Below the pieces are notes generated by a model. That model saw only the letters and a list, made by a program, of their open reading frames with translations, made no database searches and was not told the DNA's origin. Below, one piece after another: positions 47,901 through 55,294 of a DNA stretch of 64,000 nucleotides. The position numbers were made by a program, and so were the translations under genes. Position 1 is the stretch's first letter. The number at the start of each line of letters is the position of its first letter. Origin of the DNA: Kitasatospora purpeofusca (GTDB taxonomy: Bacteria; Actinomycetota; Actinomycetes; Streptomycetales; Streptomycetaceae); NCBI RefSeq assembly GCF_000718025.1, contig NZ_JODS01000007.1, positions 190,073-254,072 on the forward strand. Reading direction: 5' to 3'.

Positions 47901-49902
47901 CCGCGCTCGGCGCGTAGATCGCCTTGCCCTTGCCGTCCGAGGACGAGCCGAAGGCCCGCAGGGTGGCCAGCACCCGGTCGCCGTCCCGGCGCGCCCGGCT
48001 GAGCCGCTTGAGCACGACGGTCGCGGCGCCGTCCGAGAACAGCACCCCGTCGCTGTCCTTGTCGAGCGAACGGACCTCGCCGCTCACCGACAGGCCGTTG
48101 AGCTTGGCGAACAGGATCGACCCGCGCGGGCCCACGGCGAACGAGCCGCTGCAGACCGCGATGTCGTGCCGGCCCTCCAGCAGGCCCTTGAGGCCCAGGT
48201 CCACCGCGTAGAGCGAGGAGGAGCAGGCGGTGTCCACGAGCAGCAGCTCCGCGGAGTCCGGCAGCACGTCGCGCATCGCGTTGAGCCCGACCCGGTGCGG
48301 GAAGAAGTGCAGCGGCTCGGGGCCGCTGCGCGGGTAGTGCCCGGCCAGCCGCCGCTCGACGGTGGCCAGCGCGGCGGCGCGGTCCGCCCCGGACAGGCCG
48401 AGACCGTCCAGGATGGGCGCGATCCGGCCGAGCACACCGGCCCGGACGGTCGCCTCCTCCAGGTGCTGGCTGCCGTCGGCGGTGTAGCCGACCAGGAAGG
48501 AGCAGCGGTCCTCCGGGGTGTGCCGGACGCCCTCCATCGCCTGGAGCAGCGAGTGGCGCAGCCAGAGCGTGGTGGACTCCACCGCGTTCGGGTCGGTCCC
48601 CGCCTCGGCCAGCTCGCGGGCCAGCTGCGGGTGCGGCACGAAGTCGGTGATGAAGGCCGAGCGCTTGGAGTAGGTCTTGTCCTCGTCGCGCTTGTCGGAG
48701 GAGTGGAACTTGTCGTTGTCCCACCGGTCGGCGGGGATCTCGACGAAGCGGTCGGCGCCGTTCATGAGCTCGTGCCAGTACTCGTCGAGGTCGTTGGCGC
48801 CGGGCACCACGATGCCCATGCCGACGATGGCGATCTCGTCGTCCTCGTCGAACGCCTCCTCCTCGACCTCCGCCTGCGCGGCCACTGCGGCCACCGGGGC
48901 CGGGGCCACCGGGGCGGGCGTGGTGGGCACGGCCTGCACGACCGGTGCCTGACGCGGGGTCACCGCGGCCTGCACGGCGGCGGTGACGGGCGCGGCGACG
49001 GGGGCGGCCACGGGGGCGCCCGGCGCGTTCGCCGTGACCCCCACCGCCTTGTCCCGCTCCTCCGCAGACTCCCCGACCGGGACGGTCGGCGGCACCGGCT
49101 CCACCAGCGCGCGCGGCGGCGAGAGCAGCGCCTGCCCGGTGGACAGTCCGCCGTCCGCCAGGATCACCTGGCCGGTGATCCAGCTCGACCGCGGCGAGGC
49201 CAGGAAGGCCACCACCTCGGCCAGCTCCTCCGGGTGGCCGAGCCGCCCCATCGGAGTGGCCTCGATCGTCGCCCGCTGCATCCGCTCGGCGTCCGGGAAG
49301 AGGTCCACGACCTCGCTGTAGAGCATGCCGGCGGCGGCCGTGTTGACCCTGATCCCGTCCCGGGCGTAGTCGACGGCCAGGTAGCGGGTCATCGCCTCCA
49401 CGGCGGCCTTGGCCGGCCCGCAGGCCAGGTAGTTGGCCATGACGAACTGGCCGCCGCCCAGCGTGGAGAGGTTGACGATGCTGCCCCCGCCCCGCCGCGC
49501 CATCAGCGCGGCGGCGCGCTGGGCGCACGCGAGGCCGCCCTTGAGGTTGGTGTTGAGGGCCCGGTCGATCAGCTGGTCGGTGACCTCGCCGCCCGGCACC
49601 AGGGCACCGTTGGCGGCGTTGTTGACCAGGATGTCGAGGCCGCCGAAGCGCTCCTCGATCTCGTCGAACATCCGGTCCACCTGGCCCCGGACGGCGACCG
49701 AAGCCCGGATGACGTGCGCCTGGCCGCCGGCCCGCTCGATCTCCTCGGCGGTCTCCCGGGCGGGCCCGGGCGAGTGCAGGTGGTTGATGACGACGAGCGC
49801 GCCGTCGGCGGCGAGACGCTTGGCGATGACCTTGCCGACGTTCCGCGCCCCTCCGGTGACCAGGGCGATCTTTCCCCGCAGTTCCTGGGACACCTCGCTC
49901 AC
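41962..49902 (-). CDS. FabL-KS-KS0-KR-DH-P450 fusion megasynthase (2646 aa)
   Basis: Domains in order: FabL-like enoyl reductase (1-262; GGARNVGKVIAKRLA, catalytic Tyr158 and Lys165, the YX6K spacing of enoyl reductases); Pro/Ala linker; ketosynthase (about 355-810; Cys560 in VDTACSSSL, HATGTPAGD, SVIGHTGWAAG); a second KS fold (about 835-1090) with Phe1013 where the Cys should be (VDTGFTSTL), like the chain-length-factor domain of PUFA synthases; ketoreductase (about 1430-1700; GGGRGITAELL, Tyr1632); dehydratase (about 1757-2040; His1793 in HHKVGDAPTLPG); a 130-residue acidic/Pro linker; cytochrome P450 (about 2200-2646; AGHETTGTG, ETLR, FGGGQRKCIG with Cys2592). There is no AT or ACP; both come from the gene just upstream, whose stop overlaps this GTG start (GTGA). 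Together they hold all activities for a fully reducing cycle plus an oxidation in cis. Confidence 0.9.
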   Translation of the reverse strand: MSEVSQELRGKIALVTGGARNVGKVIAKRLAADGALVVINHLHSPGPARETAEEIERAGGQAHVIRASVAVRGQVDRMFDEIEERFGGLDILVNNAANGALVPGGEVTDQLIDRALNTNLKGGLACAQRAAALMARRGGGSIVNLSTLGGGQFVMANYLACGPAKAAVEAMTRYLAVDYARDGIRVNTAAAGMLYSEVVDLFPDAERMQRATIEATPMGRLGHPEELAEVVAFLASPRSSWITGQVILADGGLSTGQALLSPPRALVEPVPPTVPVGESAEERDKAVGVTANAPGAPVAAPVAAPVTAAVQAAVTPRQAPVVQAVPTTPAPVAPAPVAAVAAQAEVEEEAFDEDDEIAIVGMGIVVPGANDLDEYWHELMNGADRFVEIPADRWDNDKFHSSDKRDEDKTYSKRSAFITDFVPHPQLARELAEAGTDPNAVESTTLWLRHSLLQAMEGVRHTPEDRCSFLVGYTADGSQHLEEATVRAGVLGRIAPILDGLGLSGADRAAALATVERRLAGHYPRSGPEPLHFFPHRVGLNAMRDVLPDSAELLLVDTACSSSLYAVDLGLKGLLEGRHDIAVCSGSFAVGPRGSILFAKLNGLSVSGEVRSLDKDSDGVLFSDGAATVVLKRLSRARRDGDRVLATLRAFGSSSDGKGKAIYAPSAAGQKLAIRRALDRPGMDDVRPDWIVAHATGTPAGDLAEFTTLRETLGGHEPGRAPVVVTSNKSVIGHTGWAAGVASLIEVVLGFRHDVIPPQHRFTETPADFAIGGSNLVVPTEAVPWPRGARRRTAAVSGFGFGGTNAHLVVQEPPAAPKAPSGLPLPARAEQAKPQRIAIVARTAHVPGTETADELATWLGRTGPEDVSFGDTYPLPSFKQVRMPPGMMRGIDRCQLMILKCAHRLRDSLGAFWEDNSETTGVVLGHLGATRNATLYALRCYLDDLTIALKADASLASAPWLPEALELLRTEVRRLVPPSNEDSFPGMMPNVIPARVANYFDLKGLNMTVDTGFTSTLSAIDVAIRYLRQGELTMALVGGINGNSTDEVRQLLDEALDGGSVLAEGAFLFALVTEETAAAAGLEVLGYLDTPLAEAESAGEPAGAQAAASLAGSAEGSVPTVECGAVRPGREVCYLGAEGAIGILQVLAEEPVRRDALVVCRGENGAPDLSVRVSAPLSAAVPAPEADLHVPSAFYDERLYDDRHPLVVSRHVPGLTETPGEPVRAELPFWPAEPTVVLTDRPETVTAAGAPAGTLVLSTVPGGPGVRHVPDAEALAGLLDEADPRRLIRHIRVVTDLSGADTAGPAEAEALSALHELVFLTVQQRHEALAAEAGGASCVGLFLGAMTDRTPHPFTGMFTGLFKVIHLEYAPHCLTYALITGTREAATGVAQAERESAFRRGVPSAFHDGGRRLTVTLAEEPGELLPPGEATLGPDSVVVAVGGGRGITAELLAEVARHFRPRVYVLGSNPVDSHPAEYLELDDEAFAKGRADYIRKQLALRTGRNPAQLNRAYERIGQARVIRANLRRIAEHSGAGAVHYVPCDVTDRDQVTAAMDRIHAEAGRIDLLVNAAGLNRSAPIATKSLAEFRQVRDLKVLGYFNLKHALRGRLPRAWCNFGSLLGMTGQVGEADYASGNDFLGAAATYHQQVQGIHEFTVGWTLWGEVGLGANELTKAYFEKSGLYSAMSTAEGVHHFVRELNLAKPSPYTVHLGDAERRAVDRLLPGFLNPGAPRGGSDSAVPQEPVRPERPAAAGPVEPETLPFYLGEVVERGTDSVTFERVFDLERDDYLRHHKVGDAPTLPGTFVTEIAFEAASWLVPDLKVYAFEDLRFHHFLKVRESDRAGLRKRIRAELVERRADLGQAVVAVRITHDVVAPNGTVLVKDRLHFEVRVLLAGDLPDAPHWKAWHPAAETPVPDPYHSPGSPVLLTDLFVSTTDTRLHPDGKRATYNLELPLDHRVFGSFGIPVVLLDGLARTGVLALVDGDLIPLAAPLGIGRIDVYEHGGDSHVAARYGRVDLYAVLPGAEADGRNAGSGNRFVAVRPDGRILIQMKDLDWTLMGYLDRSTGKFVTPEEVAEAAVARAVGSGTGAAEPEAVEPEAVDPGVADPEPSDPVVAPAEASEVVTAMGKAEAGAAGGPTPAATDPQYATSRKAGTDVTASKENGGEPAPEPGTAVATVVAAPERRPARRPAPAVARLARPAPGPRGLKTVPGNLRKFQRNAPALFTELSRAYGDMVRLPLGYFTVHLNYHPDNIKYVLQDNNQNYIRGKGYDAFKIFMGMGLLTLDGEEWKQHRRVVNPLFHKTAIDNMATTMTDSTALVLDRWEQAGSDKAGLDVVPEMMDLTLGALGKVMFDTDLHPLSDRVGPAMVTSIEAMVFRGTLNQLTPEFVPIPYNRRIRQARKVMYDVVDGIVEAHRDGRHEGLTDLVSLLLQARDESGGEWTRQQVRDEIMTVFMAGHETTGTGLAWALYELAKDPEAQERLHEEVEQVLGGRTPTIEDLPKLPYAKMVTDETLRLHPPIWVYPRDAVAEDDVNGWHVPAGGSVFMVPYVTHRHPDYWVDPERFDPERFTEQNRAQQPRYAYFPFGGGQRKCIGNQMALVQTHLTLAMVAQRFRLRLVPDHPLTLGTLVSFRPVDGIRLVVEPRKR

Positions 49903-51386
49903 ACCGATCCGCCCGAGGCGATGATCAGGTCAGCGATCTTGCCCAGGGTGTTGTAGGCGGCCGGACGCACGTCGGACGGCCGGGGCGGCAGCTCGTAGCG
50001 GTTGCCGACGCGCACCAGCAGCTCCGTCTGCTTCACCGAGTCGACACCGAGCTCGGCCTCCAGGTCGGTGGCCTCCTCGAAGACCTCGGCCGGGTACTCC
50101 AGCGCCTCGGCGTAGATGTCGGCGAGCTGGCGGACCAGGGTGTCCCGGTCCACGACCGCGACACTCCCGTTCGCGCTGCCGTTGAGGCTCCCGTTCGCGC
50201 TGCCGTTCGCGCTCCCGTTGAGGCTCGCGCCGACGCTCGGCTCCTCCTCCTTCGCGCCCAGGTAGGTCAGGTAGGCCTCGCGGGCGAACGCCCGGACCTC
50301 GACACCCCGACCGTTCCAGAACGCCTCGAAGTCCTCGGCCGGCACGTCGGACAGCAGCGCCGCCCGCAGCTGGTCCGCCGAGGAGCCGCCCGCACCCGCG
50401 GCGACCGCACCCACGGAGGCCAGCCGGTCGAGCGCCTGCCGCAGCACGGCGGCGCCCCCCGCCTCCGGCAGCAGGGTCGGCACGGTGGTGACCGGCGACT
50501 CCACGATGCGGCCGGTGATCCGGCTCAGCGCGTCCAGAGCGCCGCTCTCGACGAACACCGACACCCCGGTGCCCGCCAGCTCGCGCACGGTGTCGCCGAA
50601 GCGCACCCGGGCGGTGAAGTGCCCGGCCAGCAGCTCGGTCAGCCGGTCCCCGTCCTCGTAGGCCCGGCCGATGATCGGCGAGTGCACGGTGGTCTCCAGC
50701 GGACGCTGGCGGATGTCCGCGATCCGCGCGGCGAACTTCTCCGCCGCCGGGCCGAGCAACGGGCTGTGGAAGGCGTACGGCGACTTGAGCCGGGCGAAGT
50801 CGATCTTCAGCACGGCGGCCAGCCGGCCGATCGTGTCCAGCGTCTCGGCCCGGCCGGACAGCACGGTCTGGCCCGCGTGGTTCTCCACCGCGATTCCGGT
50901 CAGCGGGTCACCGACCAGGTCGACGAGGCGCTGCGCCCGGTCGGCGTCGGTGCCGATGGCGGCCATGTAGGCGTCGCCCAGACCGGCCTCGCGCAGCGCG
51001 ATGCTCCGGTGGCAGACGATCTCGGCGCCCTCGGCGGGCGTGAACGCGCCCGCCGCGACCAGCGCGGCGATCTCGCCGAGGCTGTGGCCGATCAGAACGT
51101 TCGGGCGCAGACCGCGGGCCCGCAGCACCGCGTAGGTGGCGGTGGACACCGCGTAGATGGCCAGCTGCAGCGCCTCCGGGGCCTCCCGGAGCAGCTGCTC
51201 GGTGTCCGGCGTCCGCGTCGCGAACAGCTGGTCCACCGCACGGTCGCCGAGCAGCGGACGGGCGGCGTCACCGATCTCGGCGAGGACCGGTCCGACCTCG
51301 GGGAACTCGTCCCGCAGGTCGGCGAGGGCACGGCCGTAGAACGCACCCTGCCCCGGAAAGAGGACGGCAATCGAAGTTTCAGGCAT
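49899..51386 (-). CDS. Malonyltransferase-ACP didomain protein of the lipid synthase (495 aa)
   Basis: The acyltransferase (about 1-320) has VLFPGQGAFYGRAL, Ser102 in GHSLGE and AFHSPLL, the malonyl-type selectivity signature. A flexible linker of repeated NGSA steps (about 385-410) leads to a carrier domain with Ser450 in LGVDSVKQTEL, closest in pattern to PUFA-synthase ACPs (LGIDSIK). This is the only carrier site in the operon, so the 2646-aa protein and the KR-DH protein must work on it in trans. The ATG at 51386 has GGGGGAAG 8 bases upstream; the frame extends 29 codons further without a ribosome site. First gene of the operon. Confidence 0.9.
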   Translation of the reverse strand: MPETSIAVLFPGQGAFYGRALADLRDEFPEVGPVLAEIGDAARPLLGDRAVDQLFATRTPDTEQLLREAPEALQLAIYAVSTATYAVLRARGLRPNVLIGHSLGEIAALVAAGAFTPAEGAEIVCHRSIALREAGLGDAYMAAIGTDADRAQRLVDLVGDPLTGIAVENHAGQTVLSGRAETLDTIGRLAAVLKIDFARLKSPYAFHSPLLGPAAEKFAARIADIRQRPLETTVHSPIIGRAYEDGDRLTELLAGHFTARVRFGDTVRELAGTGVSVFVESGALDALSRITGRIVESPVTTVPTLLPEAGGAAVLRQALDRLASVGAVAAGAGGSSADQLRAALLSDVPAEDFEAFWNGRGVEVRAFAREAYLTYLGAKEEEPSVGASLNGSANGSANGSLNGSANGSVAVVDRDTLVRQLADIYAEALEYPAEVFEEATDLEAELGVDSVKQTELLVRVGNRYELPPRPSDVRPAAYNTLGKIADLIIASGGSV

Positions 51387-52236
51387 GACGCACACTTCCC
51401 CCATAATCATTTGCGTGATCAGCTGCACCGGCGGATCGCGCCGCATTTCCTTGACCGATGAGACCGTATTCATGCCCCAACACTCGAGAGAGGCGATTCC
51501 GGTTAATCTTCGGTTAACTCGCGAGCGCGATCGCAGCCGAATTCGATGCCTGCGGACACGGCATTGGCGACGCCATTGTCCGGAAATGCATCAGGAGGTC
51601 CGGCTCGGCGGCGCACCCCGACGGCGCGCGAAACAGCCGAGCAACTGGCCTGCAACAGAACGCCGTTGGAGTCCGTCGACCCCGCACGACGTCAGGCGGT
51701 CGTCACCGCCCCAGCTGCTGCCCACCAGTCGAACAAGTGGAATGGCAGACTTCGCTTCCGCAATTGTCAGCCACTGCCACATTCACGTTCATCTTCCCCC
51801 GTACCGCTGCGTGCCGAAGCACACCGGCTCATACTCGTTTCACCCTAGGAATCTGTCTGACGACAAGTCAAGCACTTTCTTTCGCGACCGGTCGGTAACA
51901 TTCCTGACCTGCACCGAAGCCCCGTGCCGACTTCGTCACAACGCCAATTTCGCCAGGCCATGTCAAGTTGTGCGCCACGAAAAAGCGCGAAACAGAAACG
52001 CTTCTGCCGGTACTTCCGGAAGCGGTTCCCGAAGCCCCCCGACAACCTCCCCGACCCCCCGCCCAATCGACGCACACCCCGCCCACCCCCATGCGCCCCC
52101 ACGCCGGTTCGTGCGCCCACCTCCCACGCCCCCACCCCCGCCGGTCGGCCCGGCCCGCCTCCCACTCTCGGCTTTACTGACAGAACGTCAATATCGGTTC
52201 CGCCGAACGCCCCCGACGACAGGAACGAGCATTCCC
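51387..52236. other. 850-bp divergent intergenic region
   Basis: No credible gene. It separates the lipid-synthase operon (minus) from the DUF89 gene (plus) and has lower GC than its flanks, as expected for a promoter-rich region. Direct repeats at 51501-51517 are described separately. A C-rich, pyrimidine-biased stretch (52030-52160) lies before the DUF89 gene. No regulator gene is found here. Confidence 0.6.
51501..51517 (-). promoter_or_regulatory. 11-bp-spaced direct repeats upstream of the lipid-synthase operon
   Basis: GGTTAA occurs at 51501-51506 and 51512-51517 (TTAACC twice on the operon strand), one helical turn apart and about 115 bp before the AT-ACP start. Heptamer repeats with 11-bp spacing are the usual layout for SARP- or OmpR-type activator sites. 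Only two copies are visible, so this is weak. Confidence 0.3.
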
Positions 52237-53385
52237 GTGCCGACCGCCCCCGTGATCCGCAGCGACACCCCCGGCTCCTTCGCCCGGAGCGTGTTCCACG
52301 AGCGCCACCCGAAGCTCGTCCAACAGGTCCTCGACGCGCTCCCCTACGGCCCCGCCCAGCGGGCGGCGGTCGAGCGCCTCCTTGTGGAAAGCACCACCGG
52401 CGTCCTGGAGCCGCTGGGCGAGGACGCTCCGGACTCGGCACAGTGGCTGGAGTGGGGCGAGGATCTGTGGGGCAGGCCCTGGGGCAAGGCACCGTTCCTG
52501 TGGGCGGAGAGCTACTTCTACCGCCGGCTGCTCGACGCCGTCGGCTACTTCCGGCCCGGCGCGTGGCAGGGCGTCGACCCGTTCGCACCGTTCAAGAACG
52601 CCGAGCTCGCCGGACCGGCGGTGGACGACGAGCTCGCCGCGCTGAACGACCTCGACGGCCTGCCCGAGGCACGCCGGGCGCAGGCATTGCTGCTGTCCGC
52701 CCTCTGGGGCAACCGCGCGGACCTCAGCTTCCAGCTCACCGCGGAAGCCGACGGCCAGACCGCGTCCGACCTCCTCGCCGACGACAGCACCACACTCTGG
52801 ACGCAACTGGAACGTGCGAGGGGCGGGCGAATCTGCGTCGTCGCGGACAACGCCGGCCGGGAACTGCTGCCGGACCTCGTCCTGATCGACCACCTCCTGA
52901 CCCGCGGCCTCGCGGCGCAGGTCGTCCTCCACGTGAAGCCGCAGCCGTACTACGTGTCGGACGCGACGACCACCGACGTCCTCGCCTCGGTCGAGCGCCT
53001 GCGCACCGCGGAAGTCGGCGGCCGGCTATGGCGAGCGATGACCGACGGCGCCCTCGTGGTCCACACCCACCCCTTCTTCTGCGCCCCGCTGCCGTTCCAC
53101 GACATGCCCGCCGACCTCCGGACCGAATTCACCGGCGCAGCAATGACGATCCTCAAGGGCGACCTCAACTACCGCCGCCTGGTCGGCGACCGCCTCCACC
53201 CGCCGACAACCCCCTTCGCCGACGTGACGGATCACTTCCCGACCCCCGTCGCCGCCCTACGAACCCTGAAGTCCGACGTGATCGTCGGCCTCGACACCAA
53301 ATCCGTCGCCCGGCTCGACCACAGCGAACCCGCATGGCGCACGAACGGCCACCACGCCGTCATCCAGGTCGCCACACCCCAATAA
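52237..53385 (+). CDS. DUF89/ARMT1-family protein (382 aa)
   Basis: The metal-dependent phosphatase core of the DUF89 family is visible: VVADNAGRELLPDLVLID and, near the C-terminus, TILKGDLNYRRLVGD, containing the conserved Asp-Asn and Lys-Gly-Asp-Xaa-Asn residues. The N-terminal helical part contains GEDLWGRPWGKAPFLWAESYFYRR. Family members are damage-control phosphatases acting on sugar phosphates or related metabolites; a carboxyl-methyltransferase role has also been proposed for some. I start at the GTG at 52237 because family-like sequence begins there; the ribosome site (AGGAACGAG) is rather far. It ends in front of the tRNA-Thr remnant. Confidence 0.85.
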   Translation: MPTAPVIRSDTPGSFARSVFHERHPKLVQQVLDALPYGPAQRAAVERLLVESTTGVLEPLGEDAPDSAQWLEWGEDLWGRPWGKAPFLWAESYFYRRLLDAVGYFRPGAWQGVDPFAPFKNAELAGPAVDDELAALNDLDGLPEARRAQALLLSALWGNRADLSFQLTAEADGQTASDLLADDSTTLWTQLERARGGRICVVADNAGRELLPDLVLIDHLLTRGLAAQVVLHVKPQPYYVSDATTTDVLASVERLRTAEVGGRLWRAMTDGALVVHTHPFFCAPLPFHDMPADLRTEFTGAAMTILKGDLNYRRLVGDRLHPPTTPFADVTDHFPTPVAALRTLKSDVIVGLDTKSVARLDHSEPAWRTNGHHAVIQVATPQ

Positions 53386-53416
53386 CGACGCCTGCCCACG
53401 CCCCGAGAATAGGCAA

Positions 53417-53451
53417 AAGCCCCAGGTCACGGCGAGTGAGTCCTGGGGCTT
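53417..53451 (-). terminator. Terminator downstream of the tRNA-Thr 3' half
   Basis: AAGCCCCAGG (53417-53426) pairs with CCTGGGGCTT (53442-53451), 10 bp. On the minus strand it is followed by TTTTG, so it works best as the original tRNA terminator; it can also stop the DUF89 transcript. Confidence 0.7.
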
Positions 53452-53457
53452 CTACAG

Positions 53458-53499
53458 AGCCGCCTGCGGGATTCGAACCCGCGACCTACGCATCACGAG
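53458..53499 (-). tRNA. 3' half of a tRNA-Thr(CGT) gene (attachment-site remnant)
   Basis: On the minus strand the order is anticodon loop CTCGTGA (anticodon CGT), anticodon-stem 3' strand TGCGT, variable loop AGGTC, T-arm GCGGG-TTCGAAT-CCCGC, acceptor 3' strand AGGCGGC and discriminator T. Upstream of the loop the sequence is CCGGG instead of the ACGCA needed for the stem, and no D-arm or 5' acceptor strand (GCCGCCT) follows. The gene is thus cut at the anticodon loop, a usual crossover site of tyrosine integrases. The terminator side is original chromosome; the element would lie to the right. Confidence 0.7.
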
Positions 53500-53691
53500 C
53501 CCGGGAGTGATCATGATGGCTACTGCCAGCACCGGCCACTTGGTGATGAACCCGCAGGTCAGGACGTTGCGCCGTGATCCACGATCCTGCCCGAACCGGC
53601 ACATGCTGCCCCGTCCGCTCACGCATCGCTCACGCAGATCCAGGCCCTCCGCTCAGTCTGAGCGTCACATCTGGGGGCCAGGCCCACTCCC

Positions 53692-54636
53692 TCAGACAGC
53701 ATCGGTTACGTCGTCCCCAGTCGATTGCATGCCCTTCTGCGGGACGATCCGCCCAGTCCCGGCGCCAAGGCGCTCTGTCCCATCCGACGTCCACGCCGAT
53801 GACGGTGGCCGCACCCGTCCGCCGTGGCGACCGAGGGGATCAAGCCCAGCACGTCGGCCATGCCACCGGTCGACTTCGACGGTGCCGGCGCCTGGCCGCC
53901 ACACCGGCGCGGGTGCCGACGGCCAGTCTGGTGCCTCGGGGCGTGCGGCCTGGAACGCAGCTTCACCCATGCCGTGGTTCACGCCACCGCAGACGCAGTC
54001 GCACTGCGTGTCCGGTGAAGCCGCTGCGCAACTCGGCGAGCCGCACCAGGGTGGGCCATTGCTGCCCGGATGGTGTCGGCACAGTCTGGGCGAACACGGG
54101 GTCCGCAGGTACCAGTCGAGACATCCAACTGCGCCCGTCAGCTCGCGATCCAGGACCGCCAGCATGATGGGTACGACGTCCTCCAGCATGGTGACGGCAC
54201 TCCAGTAAGCCACTGGTGGCCCACTGCTGATGATGGATTCTCGGTAACCGGAGGCGAAGGTCCGCGCCACCGCGTGGTCGCTGATCGCGCAGAGGTCCAC
54301 ACTTAGCCCCAAGGGGCGGAAGTCGCCGATCACCCACGAGTCGTCGGACATGTGAGCCCACCGACTGCCCGTAGTGCTGCACTCGAATGCACCACCGCGG
54401 ATCTCATCCCACTCGCGGACCATACCGATGAGGACGGCCTTCGTTTCACGGCCGTCTGCGAGCCGCCGTTGGTTGGCAGGTGCCTTGGCGAGAACAGCAC
54501 TGAGCGCATCCTCGGTTCGCTGGGCGCTCGTCCGCCCGGAACCCGCTTTGCCGCGTGATGACCTCAACCAGCACCTCTCGTGGAGCGAGTGAAACGCCGG
54601 ACAAGCTCGATCATGCTCACTGGCCGAAGCCCGCAA
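53692..54636 (-). CDS. Cys-rich hypothetical protein on the island (up to 314 aa)
   Basis: The frame contains a plausible protein core (VREWDEIRGGAFECSTTGSR, then WVIGDFRPLGLSVDLCAISD, then MLEDVVPIMLAVLDREL), followed by a Cys/His-rich block: TPCSPRLCRHHPGSNGPPWC and CDCVCGGVNHGMG. CxCxCGG-x-NHG strings are seen in uncharacterised actinobacterial proteins and suggest a metal site. The first ~60 and last ~100 residues look less protein-like, and no ribosome site marks the start, so the true limits are uncertain and the gene may be broken. GC at third positions is lower than in the left part of the window. Confidence 0.35.
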   Translation of the reverse strand: MRASASEHDRACPAFHSLHERCWLRSSRGKAGSGRTSAQRTEDALSAVLAKAPANQRRLADGRETKAVLIGMVREWDEIRGGAFECSTTGSRWAHMSDDSWVIGDFRPLGLSVDLCAISDHAVARTFASGYRESIISSGPPVAYWSAVTMLEDVVPIMLAVLDRELTGAVGCLDWYLRTPCSPRLCRHHPGSNGPPWCGSPSCAAASPDTQCDCVCGGVNHGMGEAAFQAARPEAPDWPSAPAPVWRPGAGTVEVDRWHGRRAGLDPLGRHGGRVRPPSSAWTSDGTERLGAGTGRIVPQKGMQSTGDDVTDAV

Positions 54637-55294
54637 ACTGCGCTCCGGCTTGACGCCAGGCGGCCGTGCGACGCGCCTTAACGCCGAACTACGAACGCCG
54701 GAACCAGCAAAGAGGTCGAGCAGGCGATCGGCGCCGCGACGGTGTCACTGATCGCCTGGCTCTGGTCGCGTCGGCGCCAGTGACGACAGCAAATCGTTAG
54801 CGCCGTCGTCGAGCGCGTTTGGTCCCCCTCGCCGCCGACGAGGACCAGTGCATCTCTTGTATCTCCGACAGGGGATGGGGGCCGCTTCCCGCTCCGTCCG
54901 ACGGACCGGCTTCCAACCGGGCGGTCCTCCGGCGGGACTTTGGCCTCCCCCAGCCCGCCAGGAACCCGTCGGCGCCGCGCAGGCGACCACGCCGTCAAGA
55001 TCACGGCGCCGGATCCAGCGTTGGGGCCAGCTTGCTCTCGAATGAGCGAGACAGTCGTGATGATCTCTGGTTCGACTTCGGCGATGCCCCTGGCTGCGCG
55101 GACTGGTACCGGGCGGATAGGGCATCGCTTCGACACTGTCGCACCAGTCGCCTTCGCGACGTAGACCCTATCGGACGAGCAGTCACCGATCTTGAGCGAT
55201 ACTCGATGAGCCTGACTGTTCAAGAAACTGGCACACCTTCATGTCTGCTCTGGCATACTCCTCGCGTCATGATCGATAGCGCGGGGGTGCGGAA
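54637..55294. other. Gene-poor stretch before the methyltransferase-nuclease
   Basis: About 650 bases with weakly open frames on both strands, none with a ribosome site or a recognisable motif. Composition is less GC-rich than the left half of the window. It should contain the promoter for the methyltransferase gene near 55200-55290. Nothing else is visible. Confidence 0.5.

Noticed and set aside
41962..49902. Classifying the megasynthase as an enediyne PKS
   Set aside because: Enediyne synthases carry KS-AT-ACP-KR-DH-PPTase in one chain; here AT, ACP and PPTase are separate proteins and an enoyl reductase and P450 are present.
41932..49956. Long plus-strand open frame opposite the megasynthase
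   Set aside because: Same reason: antisense shadow of biased codon use. No ribosome site or recognisable domain.
53458..53499. Intact tRNA gene at 53.46 kb
   Set aside because: Only the 3' half folds; the five bases before the anticodon loop cannot pair and no D-arm or 5' acceptor strand is present within 60 bases.
54678..55223. Possible 181-codon minus-strand gene before the methyltransferase
   Set aside because: No ribosome site, no motif and no codon-position bias. It would also cover the methyltransferase promoter region.
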